In this document: one piece after another, positions 1 through 10,831 of the stretch
Numbering within the stretch: the stretch's first letter is position 1
How the letters are laid out: each line of letters opens with the position of its first letter
Assembly (NCBI RefSeq): GCF_023507705.1
Contig: NZ_JALBGD010000002.1
Span: 372,001-436,000 of the forward strand
Length of the DNA stretch: 64,000 nt
Reading direction: 5' to 3'
Origin: Stappia sp. WLB 29
GTDB lineage: Bacteria; Pseudomonadota; Alphaproteobacteria; Rhizobiales; Stappiaceae
Position numbers and translations under genes: made by a program
Notes under the pieces: model-generated
Seen by the model: the letters and a program-made list of their open reading frames with translations, nothing else
What the model was told of the DNA's origin: nothing
The model's database searches: none

Positions 1-423
1 ACAGCTCTCGTGACGGTGCAGGTGTTCACCCGCTACGTCGTGGGCATCTCGCTGTTCGGCATCGAGGAACTGGCGAGCTTCGTCGCCGTCTATCTCTATT
101 TTATCGGTGCATCACACGGCGCTTGGGAGCGTGGGCATATTTCAGCGAGCCTGGTCGAGCTCTTCCTGCCCGAAGGCAAGGCGCGCGCCGCTATGGCCGT
201 CTTTTCCAGCTTGGTGACTGTGGTCCTCTCGGGCTGGATGACGGTGTGGGCATTTCAGTACCTCGCCTTCACGATCAGACGCGGAACCATGTCGCTTGAG
301 ACCGGCATTCCGCTCGCCTGGGTGCATGGCGTGATGCCGCTCGGCCTTACTTTGATGACGCTCTATTTCGTGGTTGAGCTTCTCGACCGCTGGAACCTGC
401 TTCGCGGCAAGACAAGCCGATGA
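1..423 (+). CDS. TRAP transporter small permease (DctQ family), 5' end cut by the window
   Basis: Small membrane subunit of a tripartite ATP-independent periplasmic transporter; it pairs with the large permease to import an organic acid with sodium or proton. The frame is open from base 1 and no start is visible, so the first transmembrane helix lies outside the window. The visible part begins with the QVFTRYV block that follows helix 1 in this family, then the conserved acidic pair in GIEELASF and a GAWERGHI segment, and three more hydrophobic stretches. Its stop overlaps the next start by 4 bases (ATGA), so the two permeases are translationally coupled. The binding protein is presumably upstream. 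Substrate unknown. Confidence 0.85.
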   Translation, partial: TALVTVQVFTRYVVGISLFGIEELASFVAVYLYFIGASHGAWERGHISASLVELFLPEGKARAAMAVFSSLVTVVLSGWMTVWAFQYLAFTIRRGTMSLETGIPLAWVHGVMPLGLTLMTLYFVVELLDRWNLLRGKTSR

Positions 424-1727
424 GCCCGCTGATCCTCATCGATGCGCTGCTGCTGACGGTTTTGCTGATCATCGGTGTGCCAGTCCCACTCTGCTTTGCA
501 GGCGCGGTCTTGTTCCTAGTGTTGACGGGCGACTTCGGCAACGCCAGCTTCCTGGTCGGAGCCGGCTATGCAAAGCTCTCCTCGATCGTGTTGGTGGCGA
601 TTCCGCTCTACATCCTCGCCGGAGGGATCATGAGCCGCGGCGGCATTGCCGGCCGCCTCGTCGACCTTGCCGACACCGTGTTCGGGCGCATGCGCGGCGG
701 CCTCGGAATCGTCGTCATCATCGCGACCGCCATCTTCGGCGCCATATCGGGCATGGCCTCCTCGGCTGTGGCCGCGATCGGCACGATCATGATCCCTCGC
801 ATGGAAGAGCGAGGTTACGACCGTGCCTATGCAACTGCACTCGTTTCGGCCTCGGCCGTTCTGGCTTTGCTCATCCCGCCCAGCGCCTCAATGATCCTGT
901 TCGGCTGGGTCACAGGCACCTCAATCCTCGCCTGCTTCCTGGCACCTGTTGTGCCGGGTCTCCTGCTTTGCCTGTTGCTGGGAAGCTGGAACTACGTGCT
1001 GACGCGGCGCATGCCGCTCGCCGCTCCTGAAAAGGCAACCACTCGGCAGGTCATGCAAGAGTTTGCGCGGCGCACGAAACGGGCCGGCTTTGGTCTCGCC
1101 ATGCCTCTGATCATTCTCGGCTTTATCTACGGCGGCGTCACCACCCCGACCGAAGCGGCGGCCGTCGCCGTCGTCTACGCCATACCGATCTCGATCTACA
1201 TCTATCGCGACATGAACTGGTGCGACACGAGCGAGGTAATCTGGCGTGCCGGGCAGACGACAGGCGTGCTGATGGTGCTGATTTTCTTCGCCGCCATGCT
1301 CGGGCGCGTCTGGACGCTGGAGAATGTACCGCAGCAGATCATGGAGGGCTTTCTCCTAGTGAGCGAGAATCCGGTGATCCTGCTGCTGCTCGCCAACCTC
1401 TTCCTGATGATCGTCGGCATGTTCATGGAGGACGTCAGCGGCATCCTGCTCGCATCGCCGCTGCTCATGCCGGTCATGGTCCATGCTGGAGTCGATCCGA
1501 TCCAGTTTGCCGCGATCGTCGCCACCAATCTTGGTATGGGACTGATCACGCCACCGACCGCGCCGATCCTCTACTTCGCTGCCTTGATCGGCAAGGTGCC
1601 GTTGGCCAAGATGCTGACGCCGACGCTAGTCTTCGTATTCCTTGCCTATTTGCCCGTGGTTCTCTTGACGACCTTCGTACCCAGCCTCTCGTTGGCCCTG
1701 CCACGGCTCGTGCTGGGCGTTCCGTGA
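420..1727 (+). CDS. TRAP transporter large permease (DctM family)
   Basis: Twelve-helix-type transport subunit of 435 aa, normal for DctM. Family signatures are visible: GGIMSRGGIAGRLVDLAD near residues 60-78, SGMASSAVAAIGTIMIP near 105, LIPPSASMILFGWVTG near 150, GGVTTPTEAAAVAVVYA near 240 and GLITPPTAPILYF near 375. It starts inside the end of the small permease gene and is the last gene of this operon. Nothing in the fragment identifies the substrate. No convincing terminator follows; the next 600 bases hold a transposase remnant on the other strand. Confidence 0.93.
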   Translation: MSPLILIDALLLTVLLIIGVPVPLCFAGAVLFLVLTGDFGNASFLVGAGYAKLSSIVLVAIPLYILAGGIMSRGGIAGRLVDLADTVFGRMRGGLGIVVIIATAIFGAISGMASSAVAAIGTIMIPRMEERGYDRAYATALVSASAVLALLIPPSASMILFGWVTGTSILACFLAPVVPGLLLCLLLGSWNYVLTRRMPLAAPEKATTRQVMQEFARRTKRAGFGLAMPLIILGFIYGGVTTPTEAAAVAVVYAIPISIYIYRDMNWCDTSEVIWRAGQTTGVLMVLIFFAAMLGRVWTLENVPQQIMEGFLLVSENPVILLLLANLFLMIVGMFMEDVSGILLASPLLMPVMVHAGVDPIQFAAIVATNLGMGLITPPTAPILYFAALIGKVPLAKMLTPTLVFVFLAYLPVVLLTTFVPSLSLALPRLVLGVP

Positions 1728-1733
1728 CCCTCG

Positions 1734-2012
1734 CTATCTTATCATCAAAATGATCTCCCTTCTGCCAAACCGCTCTGAAAGGAACATGCGCGGGTTGACC
1801 TTGGCTGGGATCACTGCCTCTACACCGGCTGCCTCGATCTCCTTGCAGACAGCGTCGGCATCTTAGCCCCGATCAGCCAGGAAGGCCTCGATCCGGTCTC
1901 CAATCACACGGAACAGCGGAGCAAAGCCCTGCACATCGTGCACCTGTCCAGGCCTCAGCATGAAGCCGAGCGGGAGATCTCTGGCGTCGCATCTGGCTTG
2001 GAGCTCCGGCAT
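1734..2012 (-). pseudogene. IS5-family transposase remnant with internal stop
   Basis: Reading the minus strand in one frame gives a catalytic-core fragment typical of IS5-group DDE transposases: QARCDARDLPLGFMLRPGQ, then VHDVQGFAPLFR, then an LADRG*DADA block followed by AGVEAVIPAKVNPR. The star is a TAA at 1863-1865 where the family usually has tyrosine or phenylalanine in its D(R/K)(G/A)(Y/F)D motif. The upstream half of the gene is missing; the minus strand just beyond (about 2013-2080) encodes ILPPEHGRGCR in another frame, which resembles the N-terminal region of such transposases and suggests an internal deletion. No intact terminal inverted repeats were recognised. Confidence 0.75.
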
Positions 2013-2336
2013 CCACGACCATGTTCAGGCGGTAGAATCGCCCCCATCACGCCGATCCCCTCGTCCAAGGCTGCCTCCAAAAGCCGGCTTTGAATCAGCC
2101 GACCGAGCCCACGGTCAGGCTTAGTGCACGGAACCTAGATACCCTGGGGCGCCCGACAGCTAGGTCGCATAATCCATTAAGGGGATTCCCTTTTTATGGG
2201 AGGCATCTCGGTAACCGACCATTCCAACCCGTCGCAGATGCGAAGCAAGCGTCTGCGACAGGAGATTATTTCAGTTGCCGCTTTTTCCAGCTAGCGCCAC
2301 TGTCGCGCCCCCGGTCGCTGTTTCGCCGGCCCGTCA
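2013..2336. other. Intergenic debris between transposase remnant and copper cluster
   Basis: No gene seen. The first 70 bases look like the N-terminal scrap of the same transposase. At 2179-2195 there is AAGGG-GATT-CCCTT followed by a short T run, which could be a weak terminator for plus-strand transcription or part of an element end. The rest has stops in all frames and no recognisable motif. Confidence 0.4.
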
Positions 2337-2816
2337 TCAAGCGGCGGCGTAGTGGGAGAAGACGTCCGTACTGCCATTCCGACGGATCAGGAACACGTCG
2401 TATGCCTCGCGCTCGTTCTCCGGCCCCATGCCGGGCGATCCGTAGGGCATGCCGGGCACCGCGAGGCCCACCGCGTCAGGGCGCTCATCCAGCAGGCGGC
2501 GAATGTCGGCAACAGGGACGTGACCCTCGATCATGTAGCCCTCGACCCGCGCAGTATGGCAGGAGGCCATCTCCTGCGGGATGCCATTGTCCAGTTTGTA
2601 GCGCATGAGCGCGGTCCCGGCGCTGTGCTCGGTCGTGACCGAGAAACCATCGTTTTCCAGGATCTCGATCCAGGCCGAGCAGCAGCCGCAATTCGGATCC
2701 TTCATCACGTGGATCGCCGGTCCGGCGTCTTTCGCCTGGGTCCCCAAGGGCGATGCGGCCAGCAGTGCCGCTCCGCCGATCAGGAGAGCGCGGCGGGAGA
2801 AACTGTCTTCGATCAT
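2337..2816 (-). CDS. DUF411 metal-binding exported protein
   Basis: Periplasmic DUF411 protein, a family that recurs in copper and heavy-metal resistance clusters; molecular role not settled. I chose the start at 2816 (MIEDSFSRRALL, 159 aa) rather than the ATG at 2840 because AAGGA sits just upstream of 2816. Residues 6-28 form a signal with a double arginine (SFSRRALLIGGAALLA), possibly Tat-type. Then comes MKDPNCGCCSAWIE, a Cys-x-Cys-Cys metal site, ASCHTARVEGYMIEGHVP and GLAVPGMPYGSPGM with methionines suited to Cu(I). It is the last gene of the minus-strand copper segment, 39 bases after the ATPase gene. Confidence 0.88.
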   Translation of the reverse strand: MIEDSFSRRALLIGGAALLAASPLGTQAKDAGPAIHVMKDPNCGCCSAWIEILENDGFSVTTEHSAGTALMRYKLDNGIPQEMASCHTARVEGYMIEGHVPVADIRRLLDERPDAVGLAVPGMPYGSPGMGPENEREAYDVFLIRRNGSTDVFSHYAAA

Positions 2817-2855
2817 CTGATTTTCCTTCCGAGATTGCATGCGTGGACTGACAGG

Positions 2856-5189
<2,334 letters not shown>

Positions 5190-5256
5190 AGTCTGCCAGC
5201 CTTTCGATCTCTTATCTGAGCTTGCGGCCTCCAGCCGCTGGAAGGTCAAGCCCTTT

Positions 5257-5462
5257 TCATGAGTGGTCGGAAGCGCCTTTTTCAGGCCCCTTTCGAAGGG
5301 CCACCCAGAGCAGTGGCAACCCGGTCACAAGTCCGAGTCCGAGCACCGCCCAGGTCGCGCGGCCAAGGTCTCTGCTGACCGCCTCACCTCCGAAATGGGC
5401 GAGCAGGAAGCTTGCCGGGATGATCCCGCCAGTGTCGCGAGAATGATTGCGCGCAGGCCCAT
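5257..5462 (-). pseudogene. Broken C-terminal fragment of a VTT/DedA (TVP38-like) membrane protein
   Basis: An ATG at 5462 starts one base after the DUF302 stop and reads MGLRAIILATLAG; the continuation IIPASFLLAHFGGEA, then [19 protein letters not shown] and a stop at 5257 lie in another frame. The span (206 bases) fits 69 codons minus one base. The ATLAGIIPASF block followed by a last hydrophobic helix resembles the C-terminal end of TVP38/DedA-type (VTT) proteins, which are often found in mercury and copper clusters. Full proteins are over 200 aa, so this is both truncated and frameshifted. Family assignment is by eye and tentative. Confidence 0.5.
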
Positions 5463-5463
5463 C

Positions 5464-5739
5464 TCAGATCGCCGCGTCGGCCTTCGCCAGAAGGTCGCGC
5501 ACCTCGCGCGAGACGGCCGTCAAATCGGCGTTCTCGATTGCCTGATGCGCCATCTTCGGATTGCAGGCGTCGAGGATGCGACAGGTCGGCATCTCGCCAT
5601 CGAGCTTCTTCTTCATCGTCGCCTCGACGTCGATCTCGGTCAGGACACCGAAGCCATGGTCCGCCAGCGCCTTGCGCGTGCGGGCGTCGACATCGTCGAT
5701 ACCGGTATCCGGGATCATGCGATTGATCGTGGAGGCCAT
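5464..5739 (-). CDS. DUF302 protein with an internal in-frame deletion
   Basis: 91 aa where the family usually has about 125-135. The N-terminal half is typical ([19 protein letters not shown], then [17 protein letters not shown]). The sequence then jumps directly to [19 protein letters not shown], the normal C-terminal helix. The block between, which in relatives carries the LPCNV(I/V)(L/V)RE core strand and the DPVASMQA motif, is absent. The reading frame is kept, so the gene may still be translated, but the fold core is probably lost. It lies inside the copper segment, 16 bases after the 42-aa peptide gene. DUF302 proteins have no firm biochemical role. Confidence 0.75.
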   Translation of the reverse strand: MASTINRMIPDTGIDDVDARTRKALADHGFGVLTEIDVEATMKKKLDGEMPTCRILDACNPKMAHQAIENADLTAVSREVRDLLAKADAAI

Positions 5740-5755
5740 TGAGAAGTCCCTTCAC

Positions 5756-5884
5756 TTATTTTCGAAGATATTTGATCAGCGCCGCTATGGCCAAAACCAC
5801 CAGCGCGAGGATCAGCAGTCCGAAGAGCCAGCCAAACCCCATTCCGAAACCCATTCCGGAGCCCATGTCGTTCCAGTTCATCAT
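5756..5884 (-). CDS. 42-aa membrane peptide of the copper cluster
   Basis: A short gene starting ATG at 5884 behind a near-perfect AGGAGG five bases upstream. The product begins MMNWNDMGSGMGFGMGFG, a Met/Gly-rich segment, followed by one strongly hydrophobic helix (about residues 19-37) and a basic IKYLRK tail. Methionine-rich extra-membrane segments suit Cu(I) binding, but no function is known to me. Position between the multicopper oxidase and DUF302 on the same strand suggests co-transcription. Confidence 0.7.
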   Translation of the reverse strand: MMNWNDMGSGMGFGMGFGWLFGLLILALVVLAIAALIKYLRK

Positions 5885-6008
5885 CTCATCCTCCTGATTT
5901 TCACCCGTAAGGTGTGCCTTTTGGCCGGCCCTCACGACAACATGGGGCAGGACAGCATAGGATCGGTACCGGGACGTCGGGGCGCCCTGTCCGGACGCCC
6001 CACCTGGG

Positions 6009-7529
6009 TCAGGCTGATGCCGTGACTGCGAACTCGGTCATCATGCCGGTCGCAAGGTGCGGCATGTGATGGCAATGCAGCATCCAGCGCGCAGCCTCGC
6101 CGGCGTCGAGGGCGACATCGACCATCGCCATCGGCGGCACGTGAACCGTGTCGCGCAGGGCCCCGGCGACGCGGCGCCCGTTCAGGCCGACGACCTGGAA
6201 CACATGCCCGTGCAGATGCATCGGGTGGGCCATCATCGACATGTTGTGGAACGACAGCTCGACCCGCTCGCCGCTGCGCGCGGCGACCGGCTGATGCTGG
6301 CCCCAGAGTGCCCCATTGATCGTCCAGACATAGGGCTGCATCGAGCCGCCCAGCATCAGCACATGGCTGCGGTCCACAGGTCGATCAGGCAGGGCATCGC
6401 GGGCAATAAGGCGCGCCTCCTGCGCAAGGCCGGTGTCGAAAGCGGGTGCTTCGGACTCCGCCATGGCATCCAGGCGCCGGACCTCGGCACCCTGCGTGGC
6501 AAGGATCAGGCCGGTGCGCTCCCGCGCCCCTTCGCGCAGGGCGAGAACCGGCCAGGAGCCGGTTTCCTTCGGCAGGTCGATCTCGATGTCCAGCCGCTGG
6601 CCCATCGCCAGCCCGAACCGCGTGCCCGGGACAGGCTGGACGGCGTGCCCGTCCACCGCGACAAGTCGCGCTTCTGCTCCACCGGTTTCGATCCAGAACA
6701 CCGTCGCCGCGGCGGCATTGATGACCCGAAGCCGGATGCGTCCGCCACGCTCGACCTGCACCACCTCGGGGTCCGACAGGGTCCGGTCGTTGGCGAGATA
6801 GGCGTCCCAGTCGTAATCGTTCAGGTCCATGGCCATGCCGCCCATCCGGCCGCCCACGCCCATCATCCCGCCCATACCGGACATGTTGCCCATCGGCATG
6901 CTGCCATGATTCATGCTCTGCATCGCCCCCATGCCTTCCATGGGCGCGCCTTGATCGGGCTGCGCAGAGGGACCGGCGCCATCGCCGACATGACCCCTGC
7001 TGATCTCCGCCAGCACTTCCTCGGGGGCCCTGAAGGAGAAGTCATGCAGGAACATCACGACCTCCTGCCGGTCGGCGGCGACGTCCTCGGCCGAGCGCAC
7101 GATCAGCGGCGCGGCCAGCAGTTGCATTTCCTGGGTAGGTACGTGGCTGTGCATCCAGTGTGTGCCCGGCCGCGCCTCGAAGTCGTAGGATCGGGTCTCG
7201 CCCGCCGCGAGTACCGGCATCGGCATGTCCGGCACGCCATCCTGAGCATTTGGCGGGATCTGGCCGTGCCAGTGGATTATTGTGCCCACGTCGAGATCGT
7301 TGGTCAGATCGACACGGAACTTCTGGCCGGGGTCGAGGACAAGCCCCTGACCGCCGGGGCCGGCAAGACCGAAGACCGTGGCTGCGCGCCCGTTAATGTC
7401 GAGCGTCCGGGTTGCAGCGGAGAGGCTGATTGGGGCCACGGTCTGCGCGAAGGCAAGACGGGGCATGTGTGCAGCGCCAATGGCGGCAGCACTTGCGGCG
7501 AGAAAGCCGCGTCGCGAAAGGGTGTTCAT
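6009..7529 (-). CDS. Tat-exported multicopper oxidase
   Basis: Periplasmic multicopper oxidase, 506 aa, expected to oxidise Cu(I) or other substrates while reducing oxygen to water. Residues 1-29 are a Tat signal (SRRGFLAASAAAIG). The four copper-ligand motifs are present: HWHG (86-89), HSH (127-129), HPMHLHGH and HCHHMPHLATGMM near the C-terminus. A methionine-rich insert (about 195-235, e.g. GMGAMQSMNHGSMPMGNM) resembles the labile-copper-binding loop of CueO/CopA-type oxidases. GAGGAG lies before the ATG, preceded by a small perfect hairpin CGGGAC-atcc-GTCCCG at 7541-7556. Expected to work with the copper ATPase downstream. Confidence 0.95.
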   Translation of the reverse strand: MNTLSRRGFLAASAAAIGAAHMPRLAFAQTVAPISLSAATRTLDINGRAATVFGLAGPGGQGLVLDPGQKFRVDLTNDLDVGTIIHWHGQIPPNAQDGVPDMPMPVLAAGETRSYDFEARPGTHWMHSHVPTQEMQLLAAPLIVRSAEDVAADRQEVVMFLHDFSFRAPEEVLAEISRGHVGDGAGPSAQPDQGAPMEGMGAMQSMNHGSMPMGNMSGMGGMMGVGGRMGGMAMDLNDYDWDAYLANDRTLSDPEVVQVERGGRIRLRVINAAAATVFWIETGGAEARLVAVDGHAVQPVPGTRFGLAMGQRLDIEIDLPKETGSWPVLALREGARERTGLILATQGAEVRRLDAMAESEAPAFDTGLAQEARLIARDALPDRPVDRSHVLMLGGSMQPYVWTINGALWGQHQPVAARSGERVELSFHNMSMMAHPMHLHGHVFQVVGLNGRRVAGALRDTVHVPPMAMVDVALDAGEAARWMLHCHHMPHLATGMMTEFAVTASA

Positions 7530-7601
7530 GGTCGTCTCCTCGGGACATCCGTCCCGTTCATCAATGCCGATGGGACGCCGCGGGCGTCGGCCCGGGCGCG
7601 A

Positions 7602-7958
7602 TCAGAGGAGACGGAATTTGGGAGGTCGTTCCTTCAGTCCTGGCGCATGGCCGACGTGGCTTGCCTCGGGCGGGAAGTCGTGTCGGGAAGGCACGTACTC
7701 TTGTCCGGCTTTCGCGCTCGGAAACGGCAGGAAGGCCGTGAAACCGGCACAGACGAACTCGCACATGCCGGTGTCGGCGATGCCGCAATGAAGCTGGTCA
7801 GCACAGGAGCGTTCGCCGTCACCGGTGACGTGCATCATCTCGCCGACATGAACTACATGATCCTGCCCGGCACTCATGCGCACGGCATGCGCCGGAGTCA
7901 TCGTTGTGACCACGGCGATCGCGAGCAAGGCGAACATAGTGACGAAGCGATCGATCAT
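7602..7958 (-). CDS. Small exported cysteine-containing protein of the copper cluster
   Basis: 118 aa with an N-terminal signal peptide (about residues 1-25, ending AHA). The mature part has four cysteines (SCADQLHC, MCEFVC) and several His and Met residues, and ends HAPGLKERPPKFRLL. I do not recognise a named domain. It is the first gene of the minus-strand copper segment, ahead of the multicopper oxidase, so a periplasmic copper role is a reasonable guess. The ribosome site before 7958 is weak. Confidence 0.65.
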   Translation of the reverse strand: MIDRFVTMFALLAIAVVTTMTPAHAVRMSAGQDHVVHVGEMMHVTGDGERSCADQLHCGIADTGMCEFVCAGFTAFLPFPSAKAGQEYVPSRHDFPPEASHVGHAPGLKERPPKFRLL

Positions 7959-8038
7959 CTTGTAGTAGATAGGCTCTGGTCACGATAATGTCCATTGGAT
8001 CGAGCCACTGGTGACTGCAGGGCGGCGCAGGGCCGTTC

Positions 8039-9010
8039 CTAGGACGCGGTCTGGCGCCGGGCAAGGCTCAGTCTTGTCTCCGACGGCCTGACGAGGCGAG
8101 TGAGGATGGCGCCTAGCACCCGCTCGTTCCCCAGATCCTGCATCGGCAGATGCGAGTGCCCGGCAAGGCCGATATCAGACAGCAGCAGCTCTTCAAGATG
8201 CAGTCCGGATGCCGCGCAGGCGGTTCTGCTCGTCTCGCGAAGCGCCTGCCACAGAAGGCTGGACCCGATGAAGTCGCCCCAAACGGCAAGAAGCGGCACG
8301 TCGGGAAAGTCCGGTACCTGCGGCAGGCCTGCCGGCTCGACGAGGCAGAGCGAAAGGGCCCCTCCTGTTGCCAGTCCCGAAAGCACCTGAAATGCCGTTG
8401 CCGAGCCGCTGCTGTGGGCGATGATGTGGCAGGGGCCGATGCGCCGGATCGCCTTTTCAAGAGCCGCTGCCGCGGCGCTTTCGGTGTCGGGCCAGCGCGG
8501 CGACCAGGCATAGGCCCCCTTGATGAAGTGATCCGTCGGAAATCGCTGCCCTGGATGCTCAGCTAGGCCGTCCGGCTGGCGGTGGCCGATGCGGAAGGTT
8601 TCCCAGGCGTCCTCGATGGAGCGCATGATCGGGCGCGACGCCCATACGCTTTCCAGAGCGCAGAACCCTGCTCTCCCTCGCTCGACCATGTCGACGACAT
8701 AGACCGGGTACCCGGCCTCCAGCAGAAGGCGCATCCAGCCCTTGCGTCCGTCGGGAGTGGTTTCCCAGACGGAGCCATTCATGCCTCCGCCATGGATCAG
8801 GAGCACCGGTTTCCCTGTCGCAGCTTCGGGGATCATGTACTGGACATACGCCCCCTCGATCGCGTAGCACCCGTTGGGGTCGTGCACGAATTCGGTGATC
8901 GTCTCGGTCAGGCGGATTGTCGTGCGGTCTTCGCCGGTTATCTCGGCGAGCCGGCCTCCCACATGGAAGCTGCCGAAATCGGCCAAGACGACCGCGGGGC
9001 TTTTCGTCAT
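8039..9010 (-). CDS. Alpha/beta hydrolase, coupled to a TRAP transporter
   Basis: 323 aa serine hydrolase of unknown substrate. The oxyanion region is VLLIHGGGMNGSVWE near residue 73, the nucleophile elbow reads IAHSSGSATAF (Ser in an H-S-S-G-S context near 190), an acidic position is likely in LAVWGDFIG and a His in LAGHSHLPMQD. There is no signal peptide. The start codon overlaps the stop of the large permease by one base (TGATG), so it is translated with the transporter; it probably opens an ester, lactone or amide of the imported compound. Confidence 0.88.
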   Translation of the reverse strand: MTKSPAVVLADFGSFHVGGRLAEITGEDRTTIRLTETITEFVHDPNGCYAIEGAYVQYMIPEAATGKPVLLIHGGGMNGSVWETTPDGRKGWMRLLLEAGYPVYVVDMVERGRAGFCALESVWASRPIMRSIEDAWETFRIGHRQPDGLAEHPGQRFPTDHFIKGAYAWSPRWPDTESAAAAALEKAIRRIGPCHIIAHSSGSATAFQVLSGLATGGALSLCLVEPAGLPQVPDFPDVPLLAVWGDFIGSSLLWQALRETSRTACAASGLHLEELLLSDIGLAGHSHLPMQDLGNERVLGAILTRLVRPSETRLSLARRQTAS

Positions 9011-10305
9011 CACAGCCACCAGAGCACCAGGCCGGGGCAGAAGATAAGGATCCCGGTCAGGATCAGTTCGATCACGACAAACGGGATGCAGCCCTTGAAG
9101 GCCTCTGAGATTCTGATGTCCGGATAGGCGCCCTTCACCACGAAGACATTGAGGCCGACCGGCGGCGTGATGACGCCGATTTCGGTCATCTTGGTGACGA
9201 GAATACCGAAGAGGACCGGATCGATACCGGCATCGGTGATGATCGGGAAGACGATCGGCATCATCAGCAGGATCATCGAGAGACCGTCGACCACGGCCCC
9301 GAGGAACAGAAACGGCAACAGCACGAGGATGAGCAGGACGGTCGGCGACACGTCCTGCATGGCCACCCAGGCCGCAAGATCCTGAGGAACCTGCGTGGCC
9401 GACAGGCCGAGGCTGAAAAGTCCGGCGCCGATGATCAGCGCGAAGATCGCGGCCGTGGAGACGGCCGTCTCGATGAAGCCGGAGACCAGTTGCCGGACGT
9501 TTCCGCGCAGGCGGAATAGGGCGATGACCAGCGCCATGGTCGCACCGACGCCGGCAGCTTCGGTCGGGGTGGCGACACCGGCATAGATCGATCCGATCAC
9601 GACAGCGAACAGCAGCCAGAGATCCCACGCCTTCAGCAGTGTCGTCCCGCGCCGCGTCCAGCCCTCCCGCGGCAACACTTGCGTGCTCTGGAAGCCGGAA
9701 TGAAACCGGGCGAGGAGATGCACCCCGACCATGTAGGCCGCGGCGGTCATGATCCCAGGCAGGATCGCGGCCAGCAGCAGATCGCTTAACCGCGTGCCGG
9801 TTGCGATGGAGTAGATGACGAGGACCCCGGAGGGCGGGATCAGGACCCCGAGCGTCCCGCCGGCAGCCACGGCCCCGGCGGCGAGCCTCTCGCTGTAGCC
9901 GAACCGGAGCATCTCCGGGATTGCGATCCGCCCGATGGTCGCGGCGGTCGCAACGCTTGTCCCGGACACGGTTGCGAACAGCGCGGAGGCCAGGATGGTG
10001 GTCATCGCAAGGCCGCCCCGGATGTGGCCGACCCAGGCCCGAGCCGCCTCGAACGCCCGGCGCGAAATGCCGGCCGAAAAGGCCAGGTGCCCCATCAGCA
10101 GGAAAAGCGGCACGATGATCAGGGTCAGCTCCGCCGTGAAGGCGAAGGGCTTGGAGCCGATCAGGAACAGGACTGATTGCCAGCTTCGTGCCAGGGCAAG
10201 ACCGGCCACTCCGGTCGCTCCGAGCGCGAAGGAAATCGGCGTTCCGATCAGAAGCAGCACGATGAGCATCCCGCCCATCAGGAGGGATATCTCGATCCCG
10301 GTCAT
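9010..10305 (-). CDS. TRAP transporter large permease (DctM family)
   Basis: 431 aa multi-helix permease. Signatures include FATVSGTSVATAATIGRIAIPE near 110-130, LGVLIPPSGVLVIYSIATG near 150, AGVATPTEAAGVGATMA near 255 and GVITPPVGLNVFVVKGAYPD near 375. It overlaps the small permease gene by 4 bases upstream and the hydrolase gene by 1 base downstream, so the block is a tightly coupled operon. Substrate unknown. Confidence 0.94.
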   Translation of the reverse strand: MTGIEISLLMGGMLIVLLLIGTPISFALGATGVAGLALARSWQSVLFLIGSKPFAFTAELTLIIVPLFLLMGHLAFSAGISRRAFEAARAWVGHIRGGLAMTTILASALFATVSGTSVATAATIGRIAIPEMLRFGYSERLAAGAVAAGGTLGVLIPPSGVLVIYSIATGTRLSDLLLAAILPGIMTAAAYMVGVHLLARFHSGFQSTQVLPREGWTRRGTTLLKAWDLWLLFAVVIGSIYAGVATPTEAAGVGATMALVIALFRLRGNVRQLVSGFIETAVSTAAIFALIIGAGLFSLGLSATQVPQDLAAWVAMQDVSPTVLLILVLLPFLFLGAVVDGLSMILLMMPIVFPIITDAGIDPVLFGILVTKMTEIGVITPPVGLNVFVVKGAYPDIRISEAFKGCIPFVVIELILTGILIFCPGLVLWWL

Positions 10306-10823
10306 TGGACGGTTCCTTCGCGATCCTGGACGTGTGCCGGATGGCCGCCCAGAAGCCGGATCAGTTCGACGAAAAGCTGCAGCGTGAGCAGGGACAATCC
10401 CACGGCGACTGCAATGCGGCTGGGCCAGACGGGAAAGGAGACGACCCCGAACGTCGTTTCGCCGGAGAGGAAGGACTTGCTGGCGGCGAGAGTCGTCAGC
10501 CATGCCAGGAAGCCGACATATCCCAGGCTGACGAGGGTGCTGAGTATCGCCGCGACATGGCGATATCGCGGGGTCAAGGAATCGGTCAGCAGCGTCACGA
10601 CGAAGTGGGCGCGTTTTGCTTCGGCTGCGGCAAGGCCGAGATAGATCAGCGTGACCAGAAGAAGCGTATTCAGTTCGGCTGCACCGGGAATGGTGTAGCT
10701 GACCGTTTTTCGTGCGATCACGTCGGGCGTGACGATGGCCATGATGGCAAGGATGCACAGGCCGCTGATCGAGCCGAGCGCGATATGCGCCCGGTCGATC
10801 CATCTCAAGGACAATCCCGTCAT
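10302..10823 (-). CDS. TRAP transporter small permease (DctQ family)
   Basis: 173 aa with four hydrophobic segments. I place the start at 10823 (MTGLSLRWIDRAH); a longer reading to 11003 would run through the end of the binding-protein gene. The acidic block PGAAELNTLLLVTLIYLGLAAAE is where DctQ proteins keep their conserved E. Only 8 bases separate it from the binding-protein stop, so unlike three other TRAP operons in this window there is no hairpin in this gap. Confidence 0.9.
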   Translation of the reverse strand: MTGLSLRWIDRAHIALGSISGLCILAIMAIVTPDVIARKTVSYTIPGAAELNTLLLVTLIYLGLAAAEAKRAHFVVTLLTDSLTPRYRHVAAILSTLVSLGYVGFLAWLTTLAASKSFLSGETTFGVVSFPVWPSRIAVAVGLSLLTLQLFVELIRLLGGHPAHVQDREGTVQ

Positions 10824-10831
10824 GTCAGGGG

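Noticed and set aside
2179-2195. AAGGG-GATT-CCCTT with T run as a terminator of the first TRAP operon
   Set aside because: Stem of 5 bp, over 400 bases from the permease stop, inside mobile-element debris; too weak to list as a terminator.
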